Below, piece by piece: positions 9,329-20,350 of a stretch of 64,000 nucleotides of DNA. The notes below the pieces were generated by a model that had not been told where the DNA came from, made no database searches, and saw nothing but the letters and a program-made list of their open reading frames with translations. The position numbers and the translations under genes were made by a program. Each line of letters starts with the position of its first letter. Within the stretch, counting starts at the first letter, position 1. The DNA comes from Chionis minor. Taxonomy: Eukaryota > Chordata > Aves > Charadriiformes > Chionididae. The DNA lies in the NCBI GenBank assembly GCA_013398295.1, contig VZSF01010416.1, forward strand, positions 828,098 through 892,097, written 5' to 3'.

Positions 9329-11099
9329 AGACGCACTGGCCAACGTGGGAGGATAAAGTCAGGGTTTTTTTTTAGACACTCATCTGACACTCACACTGCT
9401 TGAACATGCAGGGAGCCAGCCTGGCTGCGAGGCGGCATTTCTGTGCTAGCCTGTAGGATCGGGCATCCCTGCAGTGCTGGCCGGCCATGCCAGTGACATA
9501 TGGAAGACTTAAATACAGTGTGGTCCCACTTGTCCCTACAAAAGCGACACAGCTATAGGGCACCCATGGACCAGCTCCTGGTGAAAACCCTGAGATAAGT
9601 TACAGACTGCCCTTCCAAGAGAGCTGGGATGGCGATGGAGGGTTTTGCAGCTGACTCTTTTTTTTCTACCCTCATTTAATTTCCTCCTTTCTCTATGAAT
9701 TGTAAGTGGTTTTGCTGACCTTTCTCTGGAGCAGCACTGGAGGGAGGGGAAAAAGCCATTTACTTTGCTGTGTCTGCACAATTCAAGAGGCATTGACAGC
9801 AGCGCTTATGATACTGGCACTGTTTGCATGCATTGGGACTTTCAGGGAGTCCCTTGGGTGACTCGGGGGTGTAGAAGGGTGAGCTGCTGATCTTACAAGT
9901 AGCCTGGGGAGGTGAAGAGCCTGCGCGTGTCCTCTGTGAGCAACGGCCAGACCCTCAAAGGTCTTCAGGATTGCTCTGGAGAACTTCTCCTTAAAGACCC
10001 AAGCCAGTTTATTTTGCAATAATTAAAAAAAAAAATTACAAAATATGGAGACGCTGAACTTGCTCTTAGTAGCAGCGGTAGCCTCTCAGAGTGGCTGAAA
10101 CGTGCAGCTGAAGTCTGAGCTGTCTCCTTGCCCATTTCAGAGAATGTGTCATTTGGTTGGCCCACACAGACATTTCATTCAAACCAGTTTGCTAACTGGA
10201 CTGTATTTTCCTGTACTAACACGTGCCTATGCCCTGTCACCAGTGCCCAAGAAACGAATGGCTCAAAGACGGCCAGCCACATCTCCTTCTATGTGAGAGA
10301 AGTCATGAGGAAAAAAAGAAAAGGTGCCAGATTTTCCTTTCTCTCACTTTCGTAGCATTGCAGTGCTACTGGGCCCTGGAAGCTGTGGAGTATTTCAGAT
10401 CTCAGTTGCACTGAGATCAAATTTGGTCTAGAGTATTGTTGCCCTGACAAAATTTATAACTCTTGCTAGGACATCCACTTCCTATTTTTTCTGTTTATTA
10501 GACTCTGCTCTCCTCTTAACCACTGAAAACGGTAGGGAAAAAGATGACAAGACAGTGATTTAAGTTTGGGAGAAGTAAGCTGGGGATGGCAGCAAACAGG
10601 GCCCCTAGAGAACGACAAGAAGCAGCCATCTACATAAAGCAGGCGGGTGGCTTCACTCCCAGCTCACTTCACTCTCAGCTGTCATTTCAGTCATGGCCAG
10701 GTCAAAGAAAGCACTACCAGATGTAGGTGAAACCTCAAAAATCCTGAAGGCAGATCTTAAAAATGTAGAGAGGAGTTTTTCTGAAAGACAGTAAGAGGTG
10801 GACTGGGAAGAACATCTCAGACCCGGTGGGACAGAAGGACCCACACACAGCACGTGCTGGAAAGCAGTGAATCTCTGGGATGGCACCAATCTGAGCCCCT
10901 AAGACCACACAGCCCCTGGATACAGCTATTAAGTGTCAAGATGGGGCTCAAAACTTGAAAGGCTGAGTTGTCCTGGCAGAAGTGCCTCCATCAGACTGTC
11001 CCTATAGGGACGTGGGAAGACATTCCCCAGCTCCACCCAGAGTAATGCAGATAATGGTACCCGTGCCTCTGAGGATGACAGGACAGTCCCGTGGGCCTA
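9329..11099. other. Unique non-coding DNA
   Basis: No gene is recognised. An A run lies at 10024-10035. Several overlapping frames of 60-85 codons occur on both strands, without domains or plausible exon borders. Confidence 0.55.
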
Positions 11100-11330
11100 C
11101 CCAGCCTGTTGGATACGCAGCTGTGAACTCATACATCATCATTAAGTCTGCAAAGTCAAGCAGCAAAAGGAGGAATTGCCAGAATAAAGGCTGTCAGAGC
11201 AATTTTAATTCAACCTCCTGGTGGATATGCCTTCTGATGCGGGCTTTAATTACCTCATCACAGCCTACGTTTTCTTCAAAAAGACTGCTGTTTCATTCAG
11301 GGCGTGGTGGACAGATGGCAATTAATGAAG
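11100..11330. promoter_or_regulatory. Candidate conserved non-coding block
   Basis: Repeat-free sequence with ACATCATCATTAAGTCTGC, GCAATTTTAATTCAACC, GGGCTTTAATTACCTCATC and GGCAATTAATGAAGG. These are homeodomain (TAATTA/TTAATT) words spaced 40-60 bases apart. A 202-codon + frame (10982-11590) covers it but has no domain, and its sequence is AT-rich in the way of non-coding DNA. Inference only. Confidence 0.35.
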
Positions 11331-12727
11331 GGCCAGTCAATATTTTGTTCTGTCCTTTTTTTTGTTCTGTGTGTGGCCCCAGGCATTATTTGCTGCATGC
11401 CATCAAATTCCTGCTCTTAGACAGAATTATTCATCTTCTTCTGGACTTTTCTCTCATGTGTATTAGTGCAGCAACTGAGAGCATCCCACACAGGAAGGAA
11501 TTTATCTCCCAACACTCCTGTGAGCAGAGAGCCTGGGTTTTACCTACAGGAAAATGTGGTGCAGACATGAGTTGCAGAATGCTCTGCTAGTGAGGCCCAG
11601 GTGATTTTTCAGGGTACCCACACCATATCTGGTCAAAGCCCAGCTCCCCTAACCTCAGCCAGAGCTGTAAGCACTCAGTACTTCTATAATTTGACCTCCA
11701 GTGTGTCCGAAAAACCAGAAACATGGAACTGGTGGCTCTCAGAGAAAAAAAGTCAGTGGTTGAAGAGGCTTCTCTGCTGATGCTGCACTGGAGCAGGGCT
11801 CTGTTGCACTATCAATGAGCCAGGAGTGAAAGAAAAGAGCAAAACTGATGTGGGTAAAGGGGTGGACTTAAGGCAGTGCAAGGTGACTGGCATTGGCAAA
11901 TTTTTCAGCAAAAATTCTGTTTTCCTGCCTTACCCGTTGTCTGTAACAGCTGTATTCTGCTTTCTCTTAATCTTTTAAATTTTTTTTACCTTTTACCAAA
12001 GATGTCAGTGGAGGACATGTATCACTTTCGACCCAAGCAATCTTAACCTTTACTCTGGCACAAGCAGACAGAGGTGAGTGCAGGACAGAGATGCAGTAAG
12101 AGGAAGACCTCCCAGTGCCACCAGCGACATCACTGAAACGCTTTCCAGTGAGTGCAGCGAGAGCAGAATTTGCTGGTCACTGAGCAGCTTAAAAAAGGGT
12201 GGTAACAAAAGGAGAGGAAGGGCATGAACCTTCATTGTCACCTGACAGCCCCTTTCTGCGCTGTGCTTTCCTGCTCTGTGCCCACTTAACCCAACCTTAG
12301 AGAGGCATCTTTGTGTCCAGGGCGGACTTTCCTGAGCCTCTCTGAAGCATGTCTAAGTGGCAGCACTCTCTTCTCCAACAGCTTCTGTAGGCAGCACCGA
12401 GGTCTCTTTTACTCTGTTAGAAATTCACAGGCTTGCCAGCTTGTTCACTCCTGGAAATGTCCAGCATTTTCAGCAAGGCTTTTAATTCATTAGCTCACAT
12501 AGGAAAATATGCTAACCTTCCTGCCCTCCCCAGCTGAGTCATTGATGCTTTCCTATCTTGCCACAGACACATCACCTTCAGGAAAATAATTGCTTAACAT
12601 ACTGATAACAACGGGCATTTTATTTCTGAACTGGGCGTTTGTTTGGGACCATGGGATCTTCTCCCGATGAGGACTGCGGGACACCGTGGGGTTACCGTTT
12701 GAAACAAGTCCTGCCCTTCCCTTGCAG
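11331..12727. other. Unique non-coding DNA
   Basis: No gene is recognised. A T-rich run lies at 11977-11988. GC content rises from about 12630 into the next feature. Confidence 0.5.
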
Positions 12728-12805
12728 GCGGTGGGAAATGCCGCATGGCCACTGGGCTGGGCTCCCCGGGGATCAGGGGGAAGGTTGGAGGAACTTCAGG
12801 AAGAG
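12728..12805 (+). other. Exon-like segment (speculative)
   Basis: A pyrimidine-rich run ending CCCTTCCCTTGCAG precedes 12728, and GTAAGG follows 12805. That makes a consensus-like 3' splice acceptor and 5' donor. The 78 bases between are a multiple of three and open in the frame starting at 12728 (26 codons, beginning AVGNAAWPLGW and ending LEELQEE). No similarity is recognised and no partner exon is found. Paired splice-like signals arise often by chance in 64 kb, so confidence is low. Confidence 0.15.
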
Positions 12806-13660
12806 GTAAGGGGCTGAGGGGGTCCTGTGAGGGACCGGATGAGCTGTCGTGGAAGGGAGGGGGCACTGGAGAATAACCCGTGTGGTTTGCACAGAGGTTC
12901 CTTCAGTTACAGAGGGAGCAGAAGCCTCTAAGCTTGATTTCTATGCTCCGCAACTGTCAATACCTCCTCTCGCTGGTGAGGACGTGTTGGGAGGGAACAG
13001 GATTGCCCAGGGCAGAGTTGGGTGCACCCGAGCTCACCCCAACCCTTCAGACACCACCACCACAATAATACGTTGAAGATTCATTTCTATTAACCAACCA
13101 CTCGGGGGCAACACGCAGCACCCCTACAGCTCCCCCTTCCCTCTGGCCAGCTCAGTGAACACTTGAGGGCTCCAGCCCTAACCTGACTTTCATGGTGACC
13201 TCTTGGGAAGTTGGTGGAGCCTGACTCCTGTGAGGGTGATGGGCACAGTGTCCCCGCAAGGAACTGAAGGCCCCATCTACAGGTGGCACTTGTCCCCAGG
13301 GGCTTCCGTAGACAAGGGCAGGTGGAATTTAAACACAGGTCCAACCGACCAGTTGGATTCACTTACAGGCACATAAGCACCTTACACAGGTACAGCTATT
13401 CCTCTTTCCCTCCTGAAATAAGCTGCACAAGCATATGGGATAGCAGAGGGTAACCTAGCCCCAGCTTCAATCTTGGTTTTGTAACTGGAGCCGTTGCATC
13501 AGTTCTTGCCTCTTGCTCCAGATGATCCCAACTGAGTTCCCACTGACCTGCCCACATCACCTATGGTGTAGGACGGCTGTTGTCAGGCAGCCTGAGCGCA
13601 TGGACTAAGCTCTGGAAAGGTGCCTGAATTTGGCTACCAGCCATATCCCTGAATCTCAGC
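12806..13660. other. Unique GC-richer non-coding DNA
   Basis: No gene is recognised. Overlapping frames of 62-90 codons on both strands reflect the GC-rich composition. It contains a CTCF-like site, listed separately. Confidence 0.5.
13097..13114 (+). promoter_or_regulatory. CTCF-like binding site
   Basis: ACCACTCGGGGGCAACAC resembles the vertebrate CTCF core (CCACNAGGGGGCGC-type, recalled). The CCAC and GGGGGC parts are exact, and the bases after GGGGGC are weaker. CTCF would act as an insulator or loop anchor. A single motif match gives modest support. Confidence 0.35.
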
Positions 13661-13735
13661 ACCGTCGCTCCCTTTCCGTGCCTCATTTTCCTTCTTTGCA
13701 ACTGGTGATACCAACATACACATTTCCTTCTTTAA
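13661..13735 (+). repeat. MIR-like SINE remnant
   Basis: CTCCCTTTCCGTGCCTCATT followed by TTCCTTCTTTGCAACTGGTG and ATACCAACATACA follows the sense MIR 3' pattern (CTCTGTGCCTCAGTTTCCTCATCTGTAAA-type, recalled). Diverged. It may extend upstream towards 13600. Confidence 0.45.
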
Positions 13736-13839
13736 GATCCTTCAGTCAGATGTGCTGACTGACATGTTGCAGGTTGTTGCCACTTCCAGGGCTGTCGTCA
13801 TAATGCAATCTGGCTGCACTAATTCCCTCAAACCGAAAT
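13736..13839. other. Unique non-coding DNA
   Basis: A short stretch between the MIR remnant and an AT-rich block. Nothing recognised. Confidence 0.5.
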
Positions 13840-14060
13840 CGTTCTGCCTGTAGTAGGCTGGGACAAAGCAGCCAATTAGTTGTCCCTTACACGTTTATTA
13901 ACTCTGCAGCTTCTTTTCAATGGAATCTGGTAATGTTTTAATACATTTTCATAAACTGTGGGCACAACATGTCCTGTTTCAAGCTAATAACTATGCCATA
14001 TAATTAGTCCTGATTACACAGATATTTAGTATCATTTTACATATTCCAATCCTTTCCTAG
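13840..14060. promoter_or_regulatory. Candidate conserved non-coding block
   Basis: Contains AGCCAATTAGTTGTCCC, CGTTTATTAACTCTGC, CATATAATTAGTCCTGATTA and ATTTTCATAAACTGTG: clustered TAATTA, GATTA and forkhead-like (TTTATTAAC) words. No repeat match and no long ORF. Regulatory role inferred. Confidence 0.35.
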
Positions 14061-17000
14061 TGCCACTGCCCAGCCAAGGCATATTTAAAGCCACAGCCAT
14101 CCCCCTTCTGTTTCCCAGCAGTTTGCAAGATTTTCTTTTGGACAAGTTTGCAGTTAACATGACAGCTTCAAAGAACAATTTCATTTCATTGATATACATT
14201 TTATATATATACAGGCACTGATCAAATGTCAGGTGACAAAGCCCAGGATACAAATAGAAGGCGTTTGTCTACTTAGAGAGAAAAGCTGGTATTTGAAAGC
14301 TATCAGGAAATTAACAACATGAATCTTTAAAAATCTATTCCCTAAACATCTGTTGGCTTTGGGCTGAACATTTACTGTATTTAGGATTTTGCTGCGAGGT
14401 AGCACTCCCCAGACAAAAGATCCCTCACCCCATTAGACTCTGGTGGGGGAACGAGAGAAATTTGCTCTACGCGACCCGATTATAGATGTGTATCTTTCCC
14501 TGCTGGCGTGGCTGTCTCTATAGAGATGGACATGGGTATTTGATGAGATTAAAATGCTTCAGTTACCACTGTCAGTGGTTCTTTAATTTAAAATGAAGAA
14601 AGCAAACAAACATTCCTTTTGATGAGGTAACTGAATGATGCTACGGAAAAGCACTTTGCTGTCAGGTGGTAATTAGGTTCAGTAATAGTCGTGGGTTTTT
14701 AGCCTTGGAGGCTGTGGCCCCTGGGAGTCTGGGAGAAATGATACATTCAATTTCCGGAGGAGAGGAAGATGCTGGATGCTTTTCTCTGCTAACCCTGCAG
14801 ATCTCTGCAGATAAGAGCATTCAGAACTGCAGCGCTGACAATCCTCCGTGAGCCAGCCCAAACTGTTGTGTCAAGATCACGAACAGAGAAAGGGAGATGG
14901 ACTGAAAGCAGGGCATTTAAACACCCAACGCAGTCAGGCCGGCTCTGACCATGTATGTAAGGAACTGCCAGAATGGCTGCACCGAGGCCATTTTTAAAGG
15001 CTGCAGGAGGAACTCCAGCAACTGCTCTATGTTCTGGGCTGATATTTGTAACATCCATCTTCTGCATCGCTACAAAATCTTCAGTAGGAAAGTGTTCCTT
15101 TGCAAACAAGCAACTGTTCCCACAGGTACTTTTTTAAGACGGGAAAAAAGCAGGGAGAAGAAGGGAGTGAATTTCAAGGCTCAGCTGCCTCCCTTGCCAA
15201 TTTGGAATTGGTTTTTGCACTGCAGAATATAAATGATATTTGGTTATGCTATTGAGAGTTGAACCCTAAATGAAATATTCCAAATTGCTCAAATTCATTT
15301 AATTGGAAATTTTGAGTTTGGAGGCATTATTGCTGTTTCCTCAGAACAGAGACAAGTTCTGAATATTGTGTTTGCCATGAAACAAGAGCTCTGGCTCCTG
15401 TTCTGCTCCCATCCTCACACAGCTTTGCCTGTTCGAGGAATGATGGTTCTCAGCAAACAGTTCAGCGGTATCTCCCTTGCTCCTCAAACAAGCTGAGAGT
15501 CACTGAAAGGGCACCAGCTGCCCAACACCAGACAGAGGGCCAGCAGCACTGCAGGGATTAGAGCTTGGGCATTTCAAACCCTCTGTTCACACTTTTGTGC
15601 ATTGCTCACCAGTGCCTTACTTCATGTCCAAAAAGACTCCCTTTTGGACAAACATCTACTAAACTGGTTGTAAACCTGGAGTAAGGACTGAGGGGGAAAG
15701 GGCATCCCCAGGTGAAGAGTCCCAGTCAGACTGGCAGGAGAAACTTGCTGTCTGGCTGCCAGCATTGCGGCAGGTCCAAGGCGAGATGGAGAACCCTGCC
15801 TTTAGCACAGGTTTGCCAGTAATTTCCTGAAGCGCTAAAAAAGTTTCCACTTCTAGAATTAAAACTTTTTAAAATAAAGTGGGTCTGATTATCCTCTCAC
15901 TCTCAGGAGATAAATGAAAGGTAAGTCCGTTAAAGATACTGGTGTGAGATTGGTGTACAGGCAGAGAGAATTCAGGAAAGATATCGATATCTCCAAAATC
16001 CCCTGAATATTTTTTCAGGCATAAACCAAGTATCTTTCCCCGATCATAAATGCTTTATTTCCAAATGGAATTTCAATAAAATAAGCACAGTTAGACTAGC
16101 ACGCTTATTATAAAGCCGTAATGCAGTAGCACTGAAGTTTAGTCAGGAAAGGTATTAAAAAAGCAGCCCTGCTAAAGCAAGAGAAATTGCTTTCTGACCT
16201 ACCGAGTTTTAGGAGTAGGTGCTAGTGGTCTCTCCACCAAGGAGTTCAGCCTGTAGTAATCCAAGAACGTCCTGGCCACATTTCTTCCAAGCTTCATGTC
16301 TGTGAGTTTTTAATTAAGGAGCATTTTTTGGAAATAATGAAAAATAATAAAAAAGCAGAGTCTGAAGGTAAATTACTGCTATTTGATGCATGAGCAAGTT
16401 TTACATTAACCACCCCACAGTACTCAGGCTTCAGGCAAAGTGACTTATGCAAGCAGATAAAGTGGGGGTCATTTTGTTTGCTTCTTGTTTTCCCAAGCAG
16501 ATTCTGCATAAAACCCGACAGAAGGAAACAATCTCCCTTTCTCCCCAAGCCTGGTTGTAGATCCCTGTGGTGGTCATGAAGTAATACACCGGACCAAAGG
16601 GGCCTTGCGATTTCCATGTTCAGGGAAAATAATTACCTAAAAATGGTTGGATACAGGCAGTATTTCTGTGCTTGCATTCCAGAAACAAGGTCAACAATGT
16701 CATGGTGTGAAGCAGCCATGGCCCAGTGTACAAACTCAAGGCTGGGATTAAAACTGTAGCCCTCCAAACCTTTAGCACTGACCCCACACTGTCCTGGGAG
16801 AATCTACCGTTCTTTAATTGTGTTATACTCAGGACCAGAAATAGTGATTTTAGCACTAAACTAGAAGGACAGTAGATTACCTTAAGGAGGTCAGCAGTAA
16901 CGCCGGGGGCTCTTCTCACCACAATTCCTCCTTCAGCTAACCCTGAGAAGGTTTAGCTGGTGCGGCACATCAGAGCTGCCACAGAGACCACACAAACCGC

Positions 17001-18659
17001 AGGAGCCAGACCTTCCTGAAGACTCAGTTGCCTAAAAAGAAGCTGAATAACCTGTGAACGCATTGACAGCATATCCATGGGGTGAATCTCATGCTTGTGT
17101 GAAATGCCAGAACTAGGTCTGCCCGTTACAGAGCACCACCTGCTTATCACCTACAGGGTAACGTCCAGCTGGGAGAAATGCAGCCAATGCCATTATCCAC
17201 AGCTGTCTTATGGGGGCTGAGGACTCCTTTATTTACCTATTTTGAACGGATGCCTACCCATGCTACAATAACCGCATGCTTCTCCAGGGCTCTGCCCCAA
17301 ATGGTCATTGTAATGGCCATTTCAGGAGTGCTGGTGCAGGAGCTGAGGTAGGTACATAACCTGGGGAATCTAAATACACCTCTGCACCTGACACCCAGCA
17401 GTTCAGGAACATAAACTGCCGCTGGGCTGTTTTGTGTGCATGCGTGCATGTTCTGCTTTATCAATAGTTATCTGCTGATGTTTCCAATAGAGGAAAATTC
17501 CAGAAGTGCAGTGTCCCAGGGGCTTCCAGCAGCGCCTGTGAAGATGCTAGCTTCTAAATGAAGCTTTTATTACCCGCCCACTTACATTAGACACATCAAA
17601 ACAAGTGAGCATGAGACATCAGGTTCAGGCATCACCATGAGATCTCTGTTTATCATTTATTTATTTATTTAAAGGGGAAGTCAAACCGATGTGACTCAGT
17701 CTTTAGCTCTAGTTCTGCAACAAACCAGCCACCAGCTCTGCTAGCACTGCAGTCAAGCCCCGATCTAGTGGCTGAGGATGACTCCTGACACCTCTTTTCT
17801 CTCCAGTGATCTGGTCTCGCTTTTCCAGTTCCCACTGCTGCGCCTGGGGATGCTTGCACGGATCTATCCCTTCTGTTTCAGGGTCTATCCTGATATGCTC
17901 ATTGCCATCCTAATACTATATGTGCTGCGGGCATCGATATTCTTCTGCCCGACAGTACAGCACAGCCCGAACAGCTGGTGTTCACGGCTGTTGTCTGCAT
18001 GGACAGGGATAGTTGGTTGTGTGAAACAGCACCGGCTGTTTCATGGCTGCTGCAGTACCCCGTAAGCTTCCTGGCAGCCTGCTGGCACTGACGGACGAGA
18101 CTAACCGTACGTGCATGAAAAGTTCAGTTAGTTGGAGACAGCCTAAAGTTTATCAATTCCAGGGAGGGCAGCGTTGCTTTGAAAGTGTTTTGTGATTGTT
18201 ACTGGAATTTGGGGGTGGCTGGGGGTAGTTTGGTTTCTGCAGATGTGAGCTCAAAGCAGTAGCAAAGGTTAAGAGTTCAAAGTAGTCTGAGAAAGCAAGA
18301 AAGAAGGGGAGAGGGCTGTCAAACATTTAAGGGATTGCAAGACGAACATGGCTTGATCTTGTAGTTTCTTTCATTTACTTGGCACTTTAAAGACATAAAG
18401 TGGTAATTGGACTCAGTAAAGTCTCTAGGACATTTTGTCAGTGCCAGTCTCAGAAGGCTCCTCTGCCAGAAATGGCCCTGCTGCCCTTTCCTTTGTCTCT
18501 CTACATTGCTTGTGTTTGCACGGTAGGAAACACCTGACCTGCTGTCCTGGGGGAGGAAGCCCTTAGCTGAGAGTGGGTGCAGCCAAGGAAGTACCTACAC
18601 GAGCTCCTACGTGGTGCCTTACTATTTTGCCTTAACCCTGACCTAGAAGAATCCAGTTC
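14061..18659. other. Long unique non-coding stretch
   Basis: No gene is recognised in about 4.6 kb. Frames of 60-107 codons on both strands overlap and lack domains. Items seen: a TA-rich run near 14200-14213, AT-rich enhancer-like texture at 14520-14660, a perfect 12-base palindrome GATATCGATATC at 15980-15991, and a TTTA repeat listed separately. Nothing else stands out. Confidence 0.5.
17656..17672. repeat. Short (TTTA) microsatellite
   Basis: About four tandem TTTA units. Minor simple repeat. Confidence 0.8.
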
Positions 18660-18885
18660 TACTGCTGAACTTAGGTCTTAGGAATAGCTTTCTAAAGGTA
18701 AGGATAGTTCACCACTGCAATAACCTGCTGTAGAACATCTGGAAACCTCCAGACTGGCGGTCTTCAAGAAATGGTTAAACCCACACCAGGCAAGAATAGT
18801 CTGCTGTGGTCCTGCATGGAATTTTGGAAAAGGAAGTATAGAAGGGCCTCTAAGGGCCCTGCGCCCCGATTTTCTACAGTGCTAA
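18660..18885 (+). mobile_element. Old, diverged CR1 LINE 3' fragment, sense
   Basis: The order of pieces follows the CR1 ORF2 tail and 3' UTR: CAATAACCTGCTGTAGAACA, ACCTCCAGACTGGCGGTCTTC, AAGAAATGGTTAAAC, then GGTCCTGCATGGAATTTTGG, GGGCCTCTAAGGGCCCTGCG and a terminal ATTTTCTAC in the position of ATTCTATG. The frame is broken by many substitutions and indels. Its divergence sets it apart from the clear avian CR1 copies and suggests an insertion predating the modern bird subfamilies. The call is by pattern, without an alignment score. Confidence 0.6.
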
Positions 18886-20139
18886 ACATGTAGAAAATCT
18901 TAACGTGCAGCCCACACAGACCTCTGTTTGCTAAGATTACCAGGAAAGGCAAAGGCATTTTGTGGAGCATGGACACATGGGTAGATGGACACTGCGAAGA
19001 AACTGGAAATGCAAACCTGTGCCATGTTCAGCCACCAAAAAGTCACAAAATGGGAACAACTTGCAGTCAGCACTGACAGAGAGAGGCTCAAACCAGCATG
19101 GGATAAAAAATGTGCATGTTCTAATACAGTCTCTCAGGCTGTCCTACCCCCACCGCTCTGCCTGCTGCCTCTGCAAAGGATGAGCGGTTTCTGTCATGGA
19201 AATCAGGCACCTGATACATAAAAACAGAAACAGCAGTAGCAGTCTCTTCCTGCGACTATGTAGTTTGGTCGAGAAACGGCCTGACTCACTCAGCGAGTGC
19301 AGGTGGCACACGTGTGCAGAACCGATAGAGAAAAACAAATCAAAGCAATAACATTTGCATTTATTTCAGGTGCACGCAAGACCCAGACTCCACTTTGGCC
19401 TACAATATATCACGAGCACATTAATAACTGCAAGTAGAACCAGAACCCACATTTGCTGGGTGGCTGGTTTGTTTCTGAACCAGCTTCCCTTCGGCAATCA
19501 CACATGCTGTGCTTTTGCCCACAGGAATGCCATACCTAGCTTGAACTGCACTTGACAGAAGGCCACTTCCCAACTATTCCCATCCCAGGAGCTCAGCTCC
19601 TGTCAGACAGTACAGATCTATTTGGGAGAGTCATAGTGCAAACTTCCGGGTGAATCTTCACCTTCGCTAGCGTCTGCAATTCCCTTTCCTCTCCCTCCCT
19701 CCTCCATAGACTCGTTCCTCCATGCTCCATATTTGTACCTGGAAGTGGAAACCAGCATGCCCAAGGCCCCTCCTGGAAACGCTGTTCTCACAGCATTAAT
19801 TTAGCAGTTTTGGGGAGATTTCATAACAGCCTGTTTATGCACAACTCTGCCAAATTTCACAGATGTTAGGAAGTTCAAGAATCGTGCAGGGCTGTCTGCA
19901 AAATCCCCCATATTTGTGATCCCTACCAAGCCTCACACCCCAAAGCTTCCAGCCCTGGTAAGAAAAGCGGACAGAGGAGTGGGGAATTTCATAAGCCGTT
20001 ACTAGTTTTCAACTGAGAAGATTCATCGATCCTGTTGTGAACAGTCTGCTTAAGCTGGAGCCTCTAGAAGCACAGACACAGCCTTGTTCTGTCTGTGCAT
20101 GGAGGCAATAAAAATCTCAATTTGGAAACCAGTTAGCAG
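18886..20139. other. Unique non-coding DNA
   Basis: No gene is recognised. A perfect octamer word ATTTGCAT lies at 19353-19360, followed by a splice-acceptor-like TTTATTTCAG, but no matching donor or frame is seen. Confidence 0.5.
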
Positions 20140-20350
20140 TACAAGTCATTAGGGGAGGTACTAAATGTTGCTGCTTTAATAGCTCACTGATCATTTAATA
20201 ATGTCACTGCTGCAGAGCATGGTGGCACCATTTGCTCGCTTTTGTTTTGCTTTTTGAAATTCAGGGTCATTCCACTTTCAAGTGAGTGGATTATCTCTCT
20301 TTCTCCCTTTTGCCAGGCACTGCAAACTGCTTTAAATAATTAGAAAAAGG
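20140..20350. promoter_or_regulatory. Candidate conserved non-coding block
   Basis: Repeat-free AT-rich sequence with CTTTAATAGCTCACTGATC, CATTTAATAATGTCACTG, CAAGTGAGTGGATTATC (NKX2-like CAAGTG and a GATTA word) and TTTAAATAATTAG. Inference from texture only. Confidence 0.3.

Noticed and set aside
10982..11590. 202-codon + strand open frame
   Set aside because: No domain is seen, and it covers an AT-rich motif-dense block with non-coding texture. Not supported as coding.
15980..15991. Perfect 12-base palindrome GATATCGATATC
   Set aside because: A palindrome of this size is expected by chance in 64 kb, and no symmetric flanks extend it.
19353..19375. Octamer word followed by an acceptor-like TTTATTTCAG as an exon start
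   Set aside because: No donor site or open frame of suitable length pairs with it.
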